NCBI GenBank assembly: GCA_034432595.1
Contig: DAOUBT010000032.1
Location: 1-39,289, forward strand
Origin: DAOTZR01 sp034432595
GTDB taxonomy: Bacteria > Chloroflexota > Anaerolineae > B4-G1 > SLSP01
Length of the DNA: 39,289 nt
Direction: 5' to 3'
This document shows positions 15,380 to 24,558 of the stretch, one piece after another. The number at the start of each line of letters is the position of its first letter. Position 1 is the first letter of the stretch. The notes below the pieces were generated by a model. It was given only the letters and a program-made list of their open reading frames with translations. It did not search any database and was not told where the DNA came from. A program made the translations under genes and the position numbers.

Positions 15380-15409
15380 GGGTTTGTGGGGCTTTCATCC
15401 GCGCAGGGA

Positions 15410-16138
15410 TCACGGCGCAAAGCTTTGTATCCACTCACGCAAGGCCGTGACGGTTTGTTCTTGTTGCGCTTCGCGGCTGATGGTCGCTATCCCATCGCCC
15501 TTTTGCGGGCCGTAATAGCCGAACTGTGCATGATTGCCCCCCGCGATAACTATCAAGCGCGTGCCGGGAGGCAGGCGTGTCAGGGATGCCTCGAACTCCG
15601 CTTCCGCGACGCCATCTTCCGTGCCGACAATCGAGAGGGCTTGCAAGGGCAGGCCGGAGAGGTCGGTCTGCTCCGCGGGGTACGAAGCGAGGAAGGCGAT
15701 GCCCTGCACGGCCTGCGGATGGCGCTTGACGAACTCCGCCGCCATGGCTCCGCCCAGGGAATGTCCGGCTATAACCCAGGTCTTGACCTGCGGGAAAGCG
15801 GCCTGTACCTCCGCGGCGCGGTCAATGCCCAGCACGGCAAGGTTGAGCGGCATGGGGACCAGCACCGTCAAAACGCCCTCCGCGCTGAGGCGTTGCAACA
15901 GCGGCGCGTAGGCCTCCGGCTCCACCAGACCGCCGGGATAGAAGATGAGGCCCACCTCCGTGGCCTCTCGCGGCGTGAAAACATACCAGCCCTGCGCTGT
16001 GCGGGTGGCGGATTGCGCCACCGCGACGGCTTCGGGATAAGCGGGGTACGTCGCCACGCGCACCCAAACGCCAAGGGCCACGCCCAGCACCAGCAGCGCA
16101 ACGAGCAGGCCCTTTAAGATGGTTTTAACGGTACGCAT
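15410..16138 (-). CDS. Membrane-anchored alpha/beta hydrolase
   Basis: The protein is 242 aa from the ATG at 16138, which has GGAGG 5 nt upstream. An N-terminal hydrophobic segment (about 7-28) acts as anchor or signal. The nucleophile elbow is GHSLGG, followed by GTEDG (acid) and GGNHAQFG (His), so the catalytic triad is complete. It belongs to the serine hydrolase group annotated as Abhydrolase_5 or dienelactone-hydrolase-like. Substrate is unknown. It reads toward the peroxiredoxin gene but is separated from it by that gene's own promoter. Confidence 0.85.
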   Translation of the reverse strand: MRTVKTILKGLLVALLVLGVALGVWVRVATYPAYPEAVAVAQSATRTAQGWYVFTPREATEVGLIFYPGGLVEPEAYAPLLQRLSAEGVLTVLVPMPLNLAVLGIDRAAEVQAAFPQVKTWVIAGHSLGGAMAAEFVKRHPQAVQGIAFLASYPAEQTDLSGLPLQALSIVGTEDGVAEAEFEASLTRLPPGTRLIVIAGGNHAQFGYYGPQKGDGIATISREAQQEQTVTALREWIQSFAP

Positions 16139-16258
16139 AAACACCTCCTCAAAAATAAGGCTATGGTCTGTTCAGTACATCGGGACGCATGGCTTGCAGG
16201 CCCGGGGGCGGTGGACGGTAGAACGTCCCAACGCTCAAGGTTGACCCATAAATGAGTA

Positions 16259-16563
16259 ACGGCTTAACCCAGCAGCAGGACAGCGATTGAAATCGCCGCT
16301 GATCACTTTTAAGCACCCATGCGCGTTTTCAGACCGCAATCGCGCAAGTTGCAGATACCCGCAGGTTACTGACGCAAGTTCAACCGCCAGCCCGGAAGAG
16401 CATCCGATGATTGCAACACCCTCAGGGTGGGCTTGAGGTGGGCGCAGGCATTGCCGTGGGTGGGCGACGGCATTGCCGTGGGTGGGCGACGGCATTGCCG
16501 TCGCCTACCCTATCCCGCCTGAACGTTCTCTTGCCTCTTAACCCGGACAGGCTGAGCCGTCAC
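16259..16563 (-). repeat. Dispersed palindromic element, copy 1 (longest)
   Basis: Read on the minus strand it holds AGCCTGTCCGGGTTAAGAGGC, GTTCAGGCGGG, three 22-bp units with the palindrome GGCGACGGCA-T-TGCCGTCGCC (about 16440-16510), then CAATCATCGGAT, CTGGCGGTT and GGCGATTTCA. The same blocks recur in order at 36050-36215, and in part at 20684-20795. Copy 1 has about 70 bp extra between CTGGCGGTT and GGCGATTTCA. No coding frame is conserved. The rest of the 16139-16663 gap shows only the promoter of the next gene. Confidence 0.8.
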
Positions 16564-16602
16564 GCACATTATACGAAAAACCTTTGCAAAGCCAATTGCC
16601 GT

Positions 16603-16630
16603 TTGCACCTTAGCGATTTTGGATTACTAT
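16603..16630 (+). promoter_or_regulatory. Promoter of the membrane ferritin/VIT1 gene
   Basis: TTGCAC (16603-16608), 16 bp, then TACTAT (16625-16630). A perfect palindrome CTTTGCAAAG lies just upstream at 16582-16591 and could bind a regulator. Confidence 0.5.
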
Positions 16631-16663
16631 AGCCGCAACATGCACACATATTCAGGAGGCCAT

Positions 16664-17533
16664 ATGACCTTAGATTCAAACCTGTTAGCCGTCATCCGCA
16701 CCTATCAACGCGATGAGCTGACCGAGCATTACGTCTACCGCGCCTTAGCGAAAGTTGTGCGCGGCGAAAACCGCGCCATTTTAGAGCGCATCGCCGATGA
16801 CGAACTACGTCATTCGCGCCTCTGGCACAGCCTCACGCAGGAGGACATCGCCCCCGACCGCTGGCGCATCTGGCGCTACACCCTCATCGCGCGCCTTTTC
16901 GGCTTCACCTTCGCCATCAAACTCATGGAGCGCGGCGAGGAACAGGCGCAGGCCCACTACAACGACCTCATCGCCGCCGTACCGGCAGCGGAAACCGTCT
17001 TCCAGGAGGAGCAAGCGCACGAAGCCGCCCTCGTCGCCATGCTTGATGAAGACCGCCTGCACTACATCGGCTCGATGGTGCTCGGCGTTAACGACGCCCT
17101 GGTCGAACTCACCGGCGCGCTCGCCGGCTTCACCCTGGCCCTGCAGAACACCCACCTCATCGCCATCACCGGCTCCATCACTGGCATTGCCGCCGCCCTC
17201 TCCATGGGCGCTTCGGAATACCTTTCCACCAAAGCCGAAAAAGGCGAAAAGAATCCCCTGCAGGCGGCGCTCTACACCGGCGGCATCTACTTCATCACCG
17301 TCCTGCTGCTCGTCCTGCCCTATCTGCTGCTGAGCAACTTCTACCTCTGCCTCGCCATCACCCTGCTCATTGCGCTTCTCATCATCGCCTTTTTCAACTA
17401 CTACATTGCCGTTGTGCAGGAAGAACCCTTCTGGAAGCGTTTCATCGAGATGGCTGCCCTGAGCATGTCCGTCTCAGCTTTCAGTTTCCTTGTCGGCCTG
17501 CTCATGCGGCAAGTCTTCGGCATTGAAATCTAA
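16664..17533 (+). CDS. Rubrerythrin/ferritin-like domain fused to a VIT1/CCC1 membrane transporter (MbfA-like)
   Basis: The protein is 289 aa from the ATG at 16664, which has AGGAGG 4 nt upstream; the open frame reaches back to 16619 without support. The N-terminal part (about 1-135) is a ferritin-like diiron domain with E18, E47-x-x-H50 and later EEQAHE. The C-terminal part (about 140-289) is a VIT1-type membrane domain with about five helices and the motif MGASEYLSTKAE. Bacterial proteins of this build (MbfA) export iron and guard against iron and peroxide stress. It complements the encapsulin iron store in this window. Direction of transport is taken from the family. Confidence 0.9.
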   Translation: MTLDSNLLAVIRTYQRDELTEHYVYRALAKVVRGENRAILERIADDELRHSRLWHSLTQEDIAPDRWRIWRYTLIARLFGFTFAIKLMERGEEQAQAHYNDLIAAVPAAETVFQEEQAHEAALVAMLDEDRLHYIGSMVLGVNDALVELTGALAGFTLALQNTHLIAITGSITGIAAALSMGASEYLSTKAEKGEKNPLQAALYTGGIYFITVLLLVLPYLLLSNFYLCLAITLLIALLIIAFFNYYIAVVQEEPFWKRFIEMAALSMSVSAFSFLVGLLMRQVFGIEI

Positions 17534-17546
17534 GTTTTTGGGGCCA

Positions 17547-17586
17547 TGGGCCCACGTCTGGCCGCCTTTGGCGTGCCCTTTTTTTA
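17547..17586 (+). terminator. Terminator after the VIT1-type gene
   Basis: GGGCCCACG (17548-17556) pairs imperfectly with CGTGCCC (17572-17578), followed by TTTTTTT. The stem has a bulge. Confidence 0.6.
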
Positions 17587-17610
17587 AGGCTTTTGGATGA
17601 TGAGGTCTCT

Positions 17611-20600
17611 ATGAAAAGTTGGACTCGCTGGTTAACCGTTCTCTGCCTTCTGGCCTTGCTCCTTGTGGACGTGCCGCGCCTCACGCCGCGCGCCGCAGCG
17701 GACACGCCTCCCGGCGTCGAAGTCGTGGAAATTCCCTTCGCTGACCGGGCCGCGCTGGCTACCCTGAGCGCAAAGCTGGACGTGTGGGAGGTCCGCGCGG
17801 ATGAAGGCGTGCTGGTCGCCGCCGTGACGCCGGAGGAGCGCGCCTGGCTCCTCGCGCAGGGCTACACCCCGCGCGCGCATTCCACCTTCAACGCCCATCC
17901 CGAAACCATTCCCGGTTTTCCCTGCTACCGCACCATTGCCGAACTCTACGCCCAACTCGATGCCTGGCTCGCCGCCTATCCGGAGCTTACGGAAGGCGCC
18001 ACCATTGGCAGCAGCTATCAGGGCCGTCCGCTGCGCGTGGTGCGGCTCACCAACGAGGCGCACAGCGGCCCTAAAGCGCGCTTCTTCCTCATGGCCAACA
18101 TCCATGGGCGCGAACTCATCACGCCGGAGCTGGCCATGGTCTTTATCCAGAAGCTCCTCAACGGCTATGGCACCGATCCCGACATCACCTGGGTGCTTGA
18201 CCATGAGGAAATCTACGTCATGGTCTCCGCCAATCCGGATGGTCACATCAAAAACGAGCCGGGGCAACCCTGGGCCTACTGGCGCAAGAACGCCAACCCT
18301 ACCAACGGCTGCGCCAGCTCCACCTATGGCGTGGATTTGAACCGCAATCACAGCTTTAAATGGGGCGGCGCGTCCACCGACCCTTGCGACGAAACCTATC
18401 AGGGACCGCGCCTGGCCTCCGAAAGCGAGACGCAGGCCATCCAGAACTACGTGCGCAGCCTCTTCCCCGATCAACGTGGGCCGGGCGATAGCGATGCTGC
18501 GCCCGATACCGCCACCGGCGTTTTCATCACCCTCCACAGCTACAGCAATCTCATCCTGTGGCCATGGGGACACACCTCCGCCTCCGCGCCCAACGGTGCG
18601 CAACTCGCCATGCTCGGCACCAAGATGGCCACCTTCAACAATTACACGCCGCAACAATCCAACGACCTCTATCCCACCACCGGCAGCTCGGATGATTGGG
18701 CCTACGGCGAACTGGGCATCGCCGCTTACACCTTCGAGGTGGGGAGCAGCGGCGATGGCTTCTATCCGTCCTGCTCGCGCTACGATGCCCTCATCCAACC
18801 CAACCTGAACGCGCTCTTCTACGCCGCCAAAGTTGCCCGCACCCCCTACCTCACCAGCTTCGGGCCGGACGCGCTGCAGGTCACAGCTACGCCCACCACC
18901 ACGCTGGCCGGCATTCCCCTCATGCTGCAGGCCAGCGTGGATGACCGACAAAACGGCAACAAGCCCATCGCGGCAGCGGAAGCTTATGTGGACGTGCTCC
19001 CGTGGGAAGGCGGCAGCGCCATCCCCCTCGCGGCGGCGGACGGGGCCTTCAACAGCAGCGTGGAAAACGTGCGCGGCGAAATCCCCACTACCGACCTCGC
19101 TTCGGGACGCCATCTCCTGCTCGTGCGCGGGCGCGATAGCAGCGGCTTCTGGGGGCCGTTCAGTGCCGTGTTTTTCTATGTTGAGGATGACGCGCGCATC
19201 ATCGGGACCGTCACCGCGCAGGACACCGATCAGCCCTTAGCCGGGGTTGAGATTGAAGCGCGCAACGCCACGGCCACGTTCCGCACCTTCTCCCGCGCCG
19301 ATGGCAGTTACTCCCTCCCGCTGCGCAGCGGCACCTATCAGGTTACCGTGCGCCTGTTCGGCTACGCTCAGCAGAGCCTCAACGTCACCGTCACGCGCGA
19401 AGCGCCGCTCACCCTTGATTTTGCGCTCACGCGCCTGCCGCAGGGCACGCTCACCGTCGCTACCGTGGAGGTAGGGACGCGGCAACCCCTCACCGCCAGC
19501 GTCGAGATCCGTCCCTCGCCCTACACGCTCACCACCACCCCCACCGCCACCATCACCCTGCCTGCGAGCGCTTATCTCCTGCGCGCCACCGCGCCGGGGC
19601 ACCTCCCACGCGAACGGGTCATTACCCTGTCGGCTGGCAGTACCATCACCGCCTTGATGCGTCTGCCCACCCTGCCGCCCCTCCTCGTGGTGGATGACGA
19701 TAACGGAACGAGCTACGAGACGTGGATTTTGCCCGCCGTCGCTGCGCTCCGTTACCCCTACGCCGTGTGGACGGTGGCCACGCAGGGCACGCCCGGCGCT
19801 GATGTCCTCAGCGGCTATCGAGGCGTGCTGTGGTTCACCGGCAATGACCGGTTGACCAGCCTTAACGTTTCCGAACAGAGCGCTCTGCGCACTTATCTGC
19901 AGGGAGGCGGGCGTCTCTTCCTGAGCGGGCAGAACATCGGCGCCGACATTCGCAACGACCCCAATAACTTCTACGGCACGCTTCTCCATGCCACCTGGAT
20001 CAGCGACACCAGCGCTTTCCGGCAGGTGAGCGGCAGTGACATCTACACGGGCCTGGAGTTTGCGCTTACGGGGGGCGCGAACAATCAGACCAGCCCGGAT
20101 GTCATCGCGCCGGCGGACGCGCTTGCGCAGACCGTGCTCGCCTATCCCGATGGCGGGGCAGGGCTGGCCGTGGATGCAGGGACTTATCGCGCGCTCTACC
20201 TGAGCTTTGGATTGGAGGGCGTGGGGGACGAGGCGACGCGCGCGGCGTTAGTGCGGCGTGGCCTGCGCTGGTTGGGCGTCAACCCGCCGCCGGCGCGCCT
20301 GGAACCAACCCTGCGGGGCGGTTTCCTGCCCGGACAGATGGCGCGTCTCGGCCTGAAGCTCTACAACGATAGCACCCTGCCCGCGGCGGGGCTGGTCGTC
20401 ACCGTCACCCTGCCGGGCGGGGCGAGTTGGGCGCGCATCCCGGATGGCACGGTGGCCGTGGACGCGCAGCGTGTGCGCTGGAGTGACCTCACTTTAGCGA
20501 GCGAAGCCGAGCTGGAGTTGGGGCTGGATGTGAACGTCGTGGCGGGCACCGCCGCGCTGCCCATCACCGTGGAAGGCTGGTGGGAGGGGGCGGAAACCCC

Positions 20601-20676
20601 GCAGCAAGAGACGGTCACCGCCTGGCCGGTTGTCTTCAATCGGCAGGTCTACCTCCCGCTCGCCATGAAACATTAA
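17611..20676 (+). CDS. Secreted M14 zinc carboxypeptidase with C-terminal accessory domains
   Basis: The protein is 1021 aa from the ATG at 17611, which starts a clear signal peptide (MKSWTRW, hydrophobic core, cut near AAADTPPG). The catalytic domain (about 105-410) has zinc ligands H165 and E168 (HGRE) and H309 (TLHSYSN), with catalytic E376 (FEVGSSGDG), as in carboxypeptidase T-like M14 enzymes. Then follow Ig-like and carboxypeptidase-regulatory beta domains (about 410-690), a segment starting VVDDDNGTSYE (about 700-890) and a CARDB/DUF11-like domain. The protein ends VYLPLAMKH, a tail I recall from many secreted Chloroflexota proteins. It likely digests peptides outside the cell. No partner gene is adjacent. 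Confidence 0.92.
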   Translation: MKSWTRWLTVLCLLALLLVDVPRLTPRAAADTPPGVEVVEIPFADRAALATLSAKLDVWEVRADEGVLVAAVTPEERAWLLAQGYTPRAHSTFNAHPETIPGFPCYRTIAELYAQLDAWLAAYPELTEGATIGSSYQGRPLRVVRLTNEAHSGPKARFFLMANIHGRELITPELAMVFIQKLLNGYGTDPDITWVLDHEEIYVMVSANPDGHIKNEPGQPWAYWRKNANPTNGCASSTYGVDLNRNHSFKWGGASTDPCDETYQGPRLASESETQAIQNYVRSLFPDQRGPGDSDAAPDTATGVFITLHSYSNLILWPWGHTSASAPNGAQLAMLGTKMATFNNYTPQQSNDLYPTTGSSDDWAYGELGIAAYTFEVGSSGDGFYPSCSRYDALIQPNLNALFYAAKVARTPYLTSFGPDALQVTATPTTTLAGIPLMLQASVDDRQNGNKPIAAAEAYVDVLPWEGGSAIPLAAADGAFNSSVENVRGEIPTTDLASGRHLLLVRGRDSSGFWGPFSAVFFYVEDDARIIGTVTAQDTDQPLAGVEIEARNATATFRTFSRADGSYSLPLRSGTYQVTVRLFGYAQQSLNVTVTREAPLTLDFALTRLPQGTLTVATVEVGTRQPLTASVEIRPSPYTLTTTPTATITLPASAYLLRATAPGHLPRERVITLSAGSTITALMRLPTLPPLLVVDDDNGTSYETWILPAVAALRYPYAVWTVATQGTPGADVLSGYRGVLWFTGNDRLTSLNVSEQSALRTYLQGGGRLFLSGQNIGADIRNDPNNFYGTLLHATWISDTSAFRQVSGSDIYTGLEFALTGGANNQTSPDVIAPADALAQTVLAYPDGGAGLAVDAGTYRALYLSFGLEGVGDEATRAALVRRGLRWLGVNPPPARLEPTLRGGFLPGQMARLGLKLYNDSTLPAAGLVVTVTLPGGASWARIPDGTVAVDAQRVRWSDLTLASEAELELGLDVNVVAGTAALPITVEGWWEGAETPQQETVTAWPVVFNRQVYLPLAMKH

Positions 20677-20683
20677 AAAGCCG

Positions 20684-20795
20684 TAACGGCTTAGCCTGCC
20701 TGGGTTACGAGGCCACAGATCATTCAAGCGGGGGTAGGCGAAGGCATTGCCTTTGCTTACCCCCAGCCCCCCAAAGGTTGTTGAAAGCATCACTC
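20684..20795 (+). repeat. Dispersed palindromic element, copy 2 (short)
   Basis: It contains ACGGCTTAGCCTGCC-TGGGTTACGAGGC, ATTCAAGCGGG, a near-perfect 17-1-17 palindrome around GGCATTGCC (about 20730-20765) and GTTGTTGAAAGCATCA. These blocks match copies 1 and 3. It lies between two convergent genes, where its hairpin could act as a terminator. Confidence 0.75.
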
Positions 20796-20819
20796 CCGCC
20801 ACCGCCGGTGTGGACCCCC

Positions 20820-23309
20820 TCACAACACCTCGAACGGATCCAGCTCTACTGCCCAGCCCGGCGGCACCTCGATGCGGCTCACGAAGGCACGCGGATCGGC
20901 GCAGCGCACCAGGATATGCCAGCGGCTCCGTCCCCGCAAGCGCGCGAAAAAAGCCGGCGCTGGACCGATGAGGTCTGTTTCCGCCACGCCCGCCTGCCGC
21001 AGGCGCTGCGCGAATTGCTCCGCCGCCTGCCGCGCGCGCTCCTCCCGGGTATGACGGTACACAAAGCGCACCAGCCGCACCGCCGGCGGATAGCCCAGGG
21101 CCCGGCGTGAAGCCAACTCCTGCGCTGCGAACCCCTCATAATCGTGCGTCGCCACGTAACGGAACACGGCGTGGTCCGGATGGTAGGTCTGCAAAATCAC
21201 CTGCCCGCCCAGATAACTGCGCCCGGCGCGTCCGGCCACCTGCGTGAGCAACTGGAAGCTGCGCTCCGCCGTGCGAAAATCCGGTAGCTGCAGCCCCGTA
21301 TCCGCCGAAATGATGCCCACCACCGTCACGCGCGGAAAATCCAGCCCGCGCGCCAGCATCTGTGTGCCGATAAGCACATCCGCCTCGCCCTGCGCAAAGC
21401 GGGCGAGCAAGCTCGCGTGCGTGGCGGCGTCGCGCACCGCATCCCGGTCCCAGCGCAGCAGACGCGCCCGCGGCCAGCGCTCACGCACCTGCGCTTCGAG
21501 GCCCTCCGTCCCCAACCCAAAGGCCTTGATGCGCGCCGAACCACATTGCGCGCAGCGCGTGGGCGTGGCTTTGCGGAAATTGCAGTGATGGCAGATCAGT
21601 TGCCCCAGACCGGCGTGCAGCACCAGCGGAATCCCACAGCGCGGACAGCTCTCCACCCAACCGCAATCCCGGCAGAACACATGCGTTGCCGTGCCGCGGC
21701 GGTTGAGAAAGAAAATCACCTGTTCGCGTTGTGCCAGGGCCGCGTCCACGGCGTCCTGCAGGGCGAGGCTGAAGATGGAACGGTTGCCGGCACGGAGTTC
21801 GGCGCGCATATCCACCACCCGTACCGGCGGCAGGGATAAGGGGAGCGCGTCAGGCGCATCGGGAGCGGCGGCCCGCATCGGCAAAGGCAACAGCGCCTGC
21901 CAGGCGGGCAACAGCCGCGCATCGGCTAACACGCGCTGCGGCAGGCGTAGCAGACGATAGTGGCCGTCTAAGGCGCGTTGATAGCTCTCCAGCGAGGGGG
22001 TGGCGCTGCCCAGGATGAGGAGGGCACGCGCCTCCTTCGCCAGGGCCATCGCTACTTCACGCGCATCGTAGGCGGGGCGGCGCGGATTGTGGTAACTTTC
22101 CGCCTCTTCTTCATCCATGACGATGAGGCCGAGGCCCTGGAAGGGGGCAAAGAGCGCCGAGCGCGCGCCGATGAGGACGCGCACTTCGCCACGCCTCACC
22201 TGCTCCCAGACGAGCTGCCGCTCGCGCAGGGTGAGACCGCTGTGCCAGACCGCTACCTGACGCGGAAAGCGTCGCTCGAAACGCGCCACGGTCTGCGGCG
22301 TGAGGCTGATTTCCGGCACCAGCACCAGCACCTGTTGCCCACGCTCCAACACGCGCTGAGCGGCGCGCAGGTACAACTCGGTCTTGCCGGAGCCGGTCAC
22401 GCCCCACAGCAACACCGGCGCACCGGGCGTGGGCGCCTCCAGCCAGGCGGAAAGCTGCGTCCAGGCTGCGGCCTGATCCGGCGTGAGCGTGGGCGGCGTC
22501 TCGACGGGGGGCAGGCGGGTGAGATAGGGATCGGGCGCCGGCAGACGGTCCATCAGGGCGATGAGGCCGCGTTCGGCGAGGGTTTTGAGGTGGCTGAGTT
22601 GGGCGCCGCATTGGGCATAGAGCACCTGCACGTCCACCGGCGCGCCCTCGGCTTCCAGCACTTGCAACACGTCCCGGTAGGCCGGCGCGCTCAGGCGACG
22701 CAGGGCCGCATCCCAGGCGGAGGCGGGTTGCAGGAGCTGCGCGTAGCGTACAGGTGGCTTTGCGGGTGAGCTCCAACGCACCACCCGCCGCACGCGGATC
22801 AGGCGATGGCGCAGCAGTTCGAGTTGCGCGCCAGCGGCAGCTCCTCTGGGGAGCAGGGCGCGCGCCTGATCACCGCGCAGCGGGCCGCGTTTGAGCAGGG
22901 CTTCCAGCAAGGCGCGCGCGTCCGGTGAAAGCGGAATGCCCTGCGGGATGCGCTTCACGCGCGCTTCCAGTTCCCGCCCCAGACGTGGCCGCTGTCCCGG
23001 CGGGAGGAAAAGGCGCACGCACAGGTGGAGCGGCGTCAACGTCGCCTCACTGAGCCAGCGGGCCAGGGCCAGTTGGGACATGCTCAAGTGCGGGGCGTTC
23101 CCCTCCACACCTGCAATGGCGCGCGGATGGGGCACGCTGGAGGTTGGGGAGAGGCTCATCACCAGGCCGGGCAGGATGCGCTGCCGCACCGGCACGCGCA
23201 CGAGCATCCCCGGCGCGAGGTTCATCCCTTCGGGGATGGCGTAATCCAGCACCGGCGACTCGCCGAGGCGGATTTCAAGAAAGACCAGGACTTGAGCGTA
23301 TGGCATCAT
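20820..23309 (-). CDS. priA: Primosomal protein N' (replication restart helicase PriA)
   Basis: This 829-aa SF2 helicase reloads the replisome at stalled forks. It has an N-terminal DNA-binding domain, Walker A GVTGSGKTE, the PriA zinc region (CRDCG, CPRCG, CHHC, CAQCG), and motif VI QVAGRAGRS. Helicase motif II reads DEEE instead of the usual DEEH. No clear ribosome binding site precedes the paired ATG codons at 23309 and 23306. It is the last gene of a minus-strand series that begins with the M50 protease gene. Confidence 0.95.
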   Translation of the reverse strand: MMPYAQVLVFLEIRLGESPVLDYAIPEGMNLAPGMLVRVPVRQRILPGLVMSLSPTSSVPHPRAIAGVEGNAPHLSMSQLALARWLSEATLTPLHLCVRLFLPPGQRPRLGRELEARVKRIPQGIPLSPDARALLEALLKRGPLRGDQARALLPRGAAAGAQLELLRHRLIRVRRVVRWSSPAKPPVRYAQLLQPASAWDAALRRLSAPAYRDVLQVLEAEGAPVDVQVLYAQCGAQLSHLKTLAERGLIALMDRLPAPDPYLTRLPPVETPPTLTPDQAAAWTQLSAWLEAPTPGAPVLLWGVTGSGKTELYLRAAQRVLERGQQVLVLVPEISLTPQTVARFERRFPRQVAVWHSGLTLRERQLVWEQVRRGEVRVLIGARSALFAPFQGLGLIVMDEEEAESYHNPRRPAYDAREVAMALAKEARALLILGSATPSLESYQRALDGHYRLLRLPQRVLADARLLPAWQALLPLPMRAAAPDAPDALPLSLPPVRVVDMRAELRAGNRSIFSLALQDAVDAALAQREQVIFFLNRRGTATHVFCRDCGWVESCPRCGIPLVLHAGLGQLICHHCNFRKATPTRCAQCGSARIKAFGLGTEGLEAQVRERWPRARLLRWDRDAVRDAATHASLLARFAQGEADVLIGTQMLARGLDFPRVTVVGIISADTGLQLPDFRTAERSFQLLTQVAGRAGRSYLGGQVILQTYHPDHAVFRYVATHDYEGFAAQELASRRALGYPPAVRLVRFVYRHTREERARQAAEQFAQRLRQAGVAETDLIGPAPAFFARLRGRSRWHILVRCADPRAFVSRIEVPPGWAVELDPFEVL

Positions 23310-23350
23310 GGTGTGGGTTGGCCGTTGAGACCTGGAAGCTGGCGGCTGGA

Positions 23351-24547
23351 TCAGCCATGGCTTTCCAGCAACCGTCGGTACAGCACCAGCATTTGCCGAC
23401 CGGTGCGCTCCCAGGAAAAGTGTTTGGCGGCGCGGGCGCGCAGGCGCGTCCCCAGCTCCTGCGCCATGACAGGATTGCGCATGACGAAGGCCATGGCCTC
23501 GGCCAGAGCTTTCACATCCCCAATGGGATGGGCATAAACGCCCAGGTCGCCCAGGTATTCACGGCTCACGTGCGTATCGTAGGCCACGGTGGGCAGGGCC
23601 ATCGCCATGTAGTTGAGGATTTTGCCACTGCCCTCCGTGGCGGAAATCTTCGGCGCGACAGCAAAATCGCCCAGGGCCAGATAGGTGGGCGCGTCCTCGT
23701 AAGGAACCTTGCCGGTGAAAATCACATCCGCCGCGCTCAAACCCAGCTCCGCCGCGCGTTTCCGGTACAGGTCCACGTTGGGGAAGCCCATCAACATCAC
23801 GGTGAGGGGATAGCCCTGCTGTCGCAGGCGCGCCGTCGCTTCCAGCAGATGCGGCACGCCCTGATACTCCGTGAGCAGGCCCAGGAACACCGCGACCTTG
23901 CGCTCTGGCGGAATCCCCAGCGCCTCCCGCCGCGCCGCGCGTTCCTCCGCGCTTAACACCTCCGGCGTGAAAAAGTCCAGGTTCACGCTATCCGGCAGGG
24001 GATACACGTTTTCCTCACGCATGAATTCGCGCCGCACCAGGTCCGCGCTGTGGACGGTGCTCGTCACAATCATCTGCGGCATCTCGACGATGCGCTCCTC
24101 AAGGCGACGCCACCAGTAGTAGAAAACGCTATCTTTTTTGAGGAAGCCATGGTCTACCATCTCGGCGGTGAGGCTGCCCTGAAAATCGAAAAGTACCGGC
24201 ACGCGCACCAGTCGCCCGATGACGCTGCCCAGTAAAGCCCCTTCGTGCAGGTGGCCGTGAATCAGGTCGGGTTTCCAGCGCCGCGCTTCCTGCAGGGCTT
24301 TGAAGAAGAGGAGCACATCAAACGCCATCTTGTGGATGGACGAACCGACCTCGTAATTAGCGCGCCAGGGCGTGGGCGCGCAGCGCACGATATCCAGCCC
24401 CGGCCAATCGCGCCCCTGATAGTAGGTGACAAGGCGCACCTGCACATCGCGTTTGAGCAGGGCGCGCGTTTCCTCCAGGATTCGGACGTGGCAGCCGTAA
24501 TCCAGGAAGAAAGAGGTTGGGGCAATCATCAAAACGCGCAACGACAT
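23351..24547 (-). CDS. Glycosyltransferase, family 4 (GT-B)
   Basis: The protein is 398 aa from the ATG at 24547, 11 nt after the stop of the upstream gene; the longer open frame overlaps that gene. It shows a GT-B layout: an N-terminal acceptor domain starting LRVLMIAPTS, then a donor domain with KVAVFLGLLTEYQGV and EGSGKILNYMAMALPTVAYDT, which fits GT4. It would move a sugar from a nucleotide donor to a glycan or lipid. Neighbours do not reveal the acceptor. Confidence 0.88.
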   Translation of the reverse strand: MSLRVLMIAPTSFFLDYGCHVRILEETRALLKRDVQVRLVTYYQGRDWPGLDIVRCAPTPWRANYEVGSSIHKMAFDVLLFFKALQEARRWKPDLIHGHLHEGALLGSVIGRLVRVPVLFDFQGSLTAEMVDHGFLKKDSVFYYWWRRLEERIVEMPQMIVTSTVHSADLVRREFMREENVYPLPDSVNLDFFTPEVLSAEERAARREALGIPPERKVAVFLGLLTEYQGVPHLLEATARLRQQGYPLTVMLMGFPNVDLYRKRAAELGLSAADVIFTGKVPYEDAPTYLALGDFAVAPKISATEGSGKILNYMAMALPTVAYDTHVSREYLGDLGVYAHPIGDVKALAEAMAFVMRNPVMAQELGTRLRARAAKHFSWERTGRQMLVLYRRLLESHG

Positions 24548-24558
24548 AGCAATCAGGG

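Noticed and set aside
17632..19113. 493-aa frame on the minus strand
   Set aside because: Antisense to the M14 peptidase catalytic domain and Gly/Arg/His-rich, as shadow frames are.
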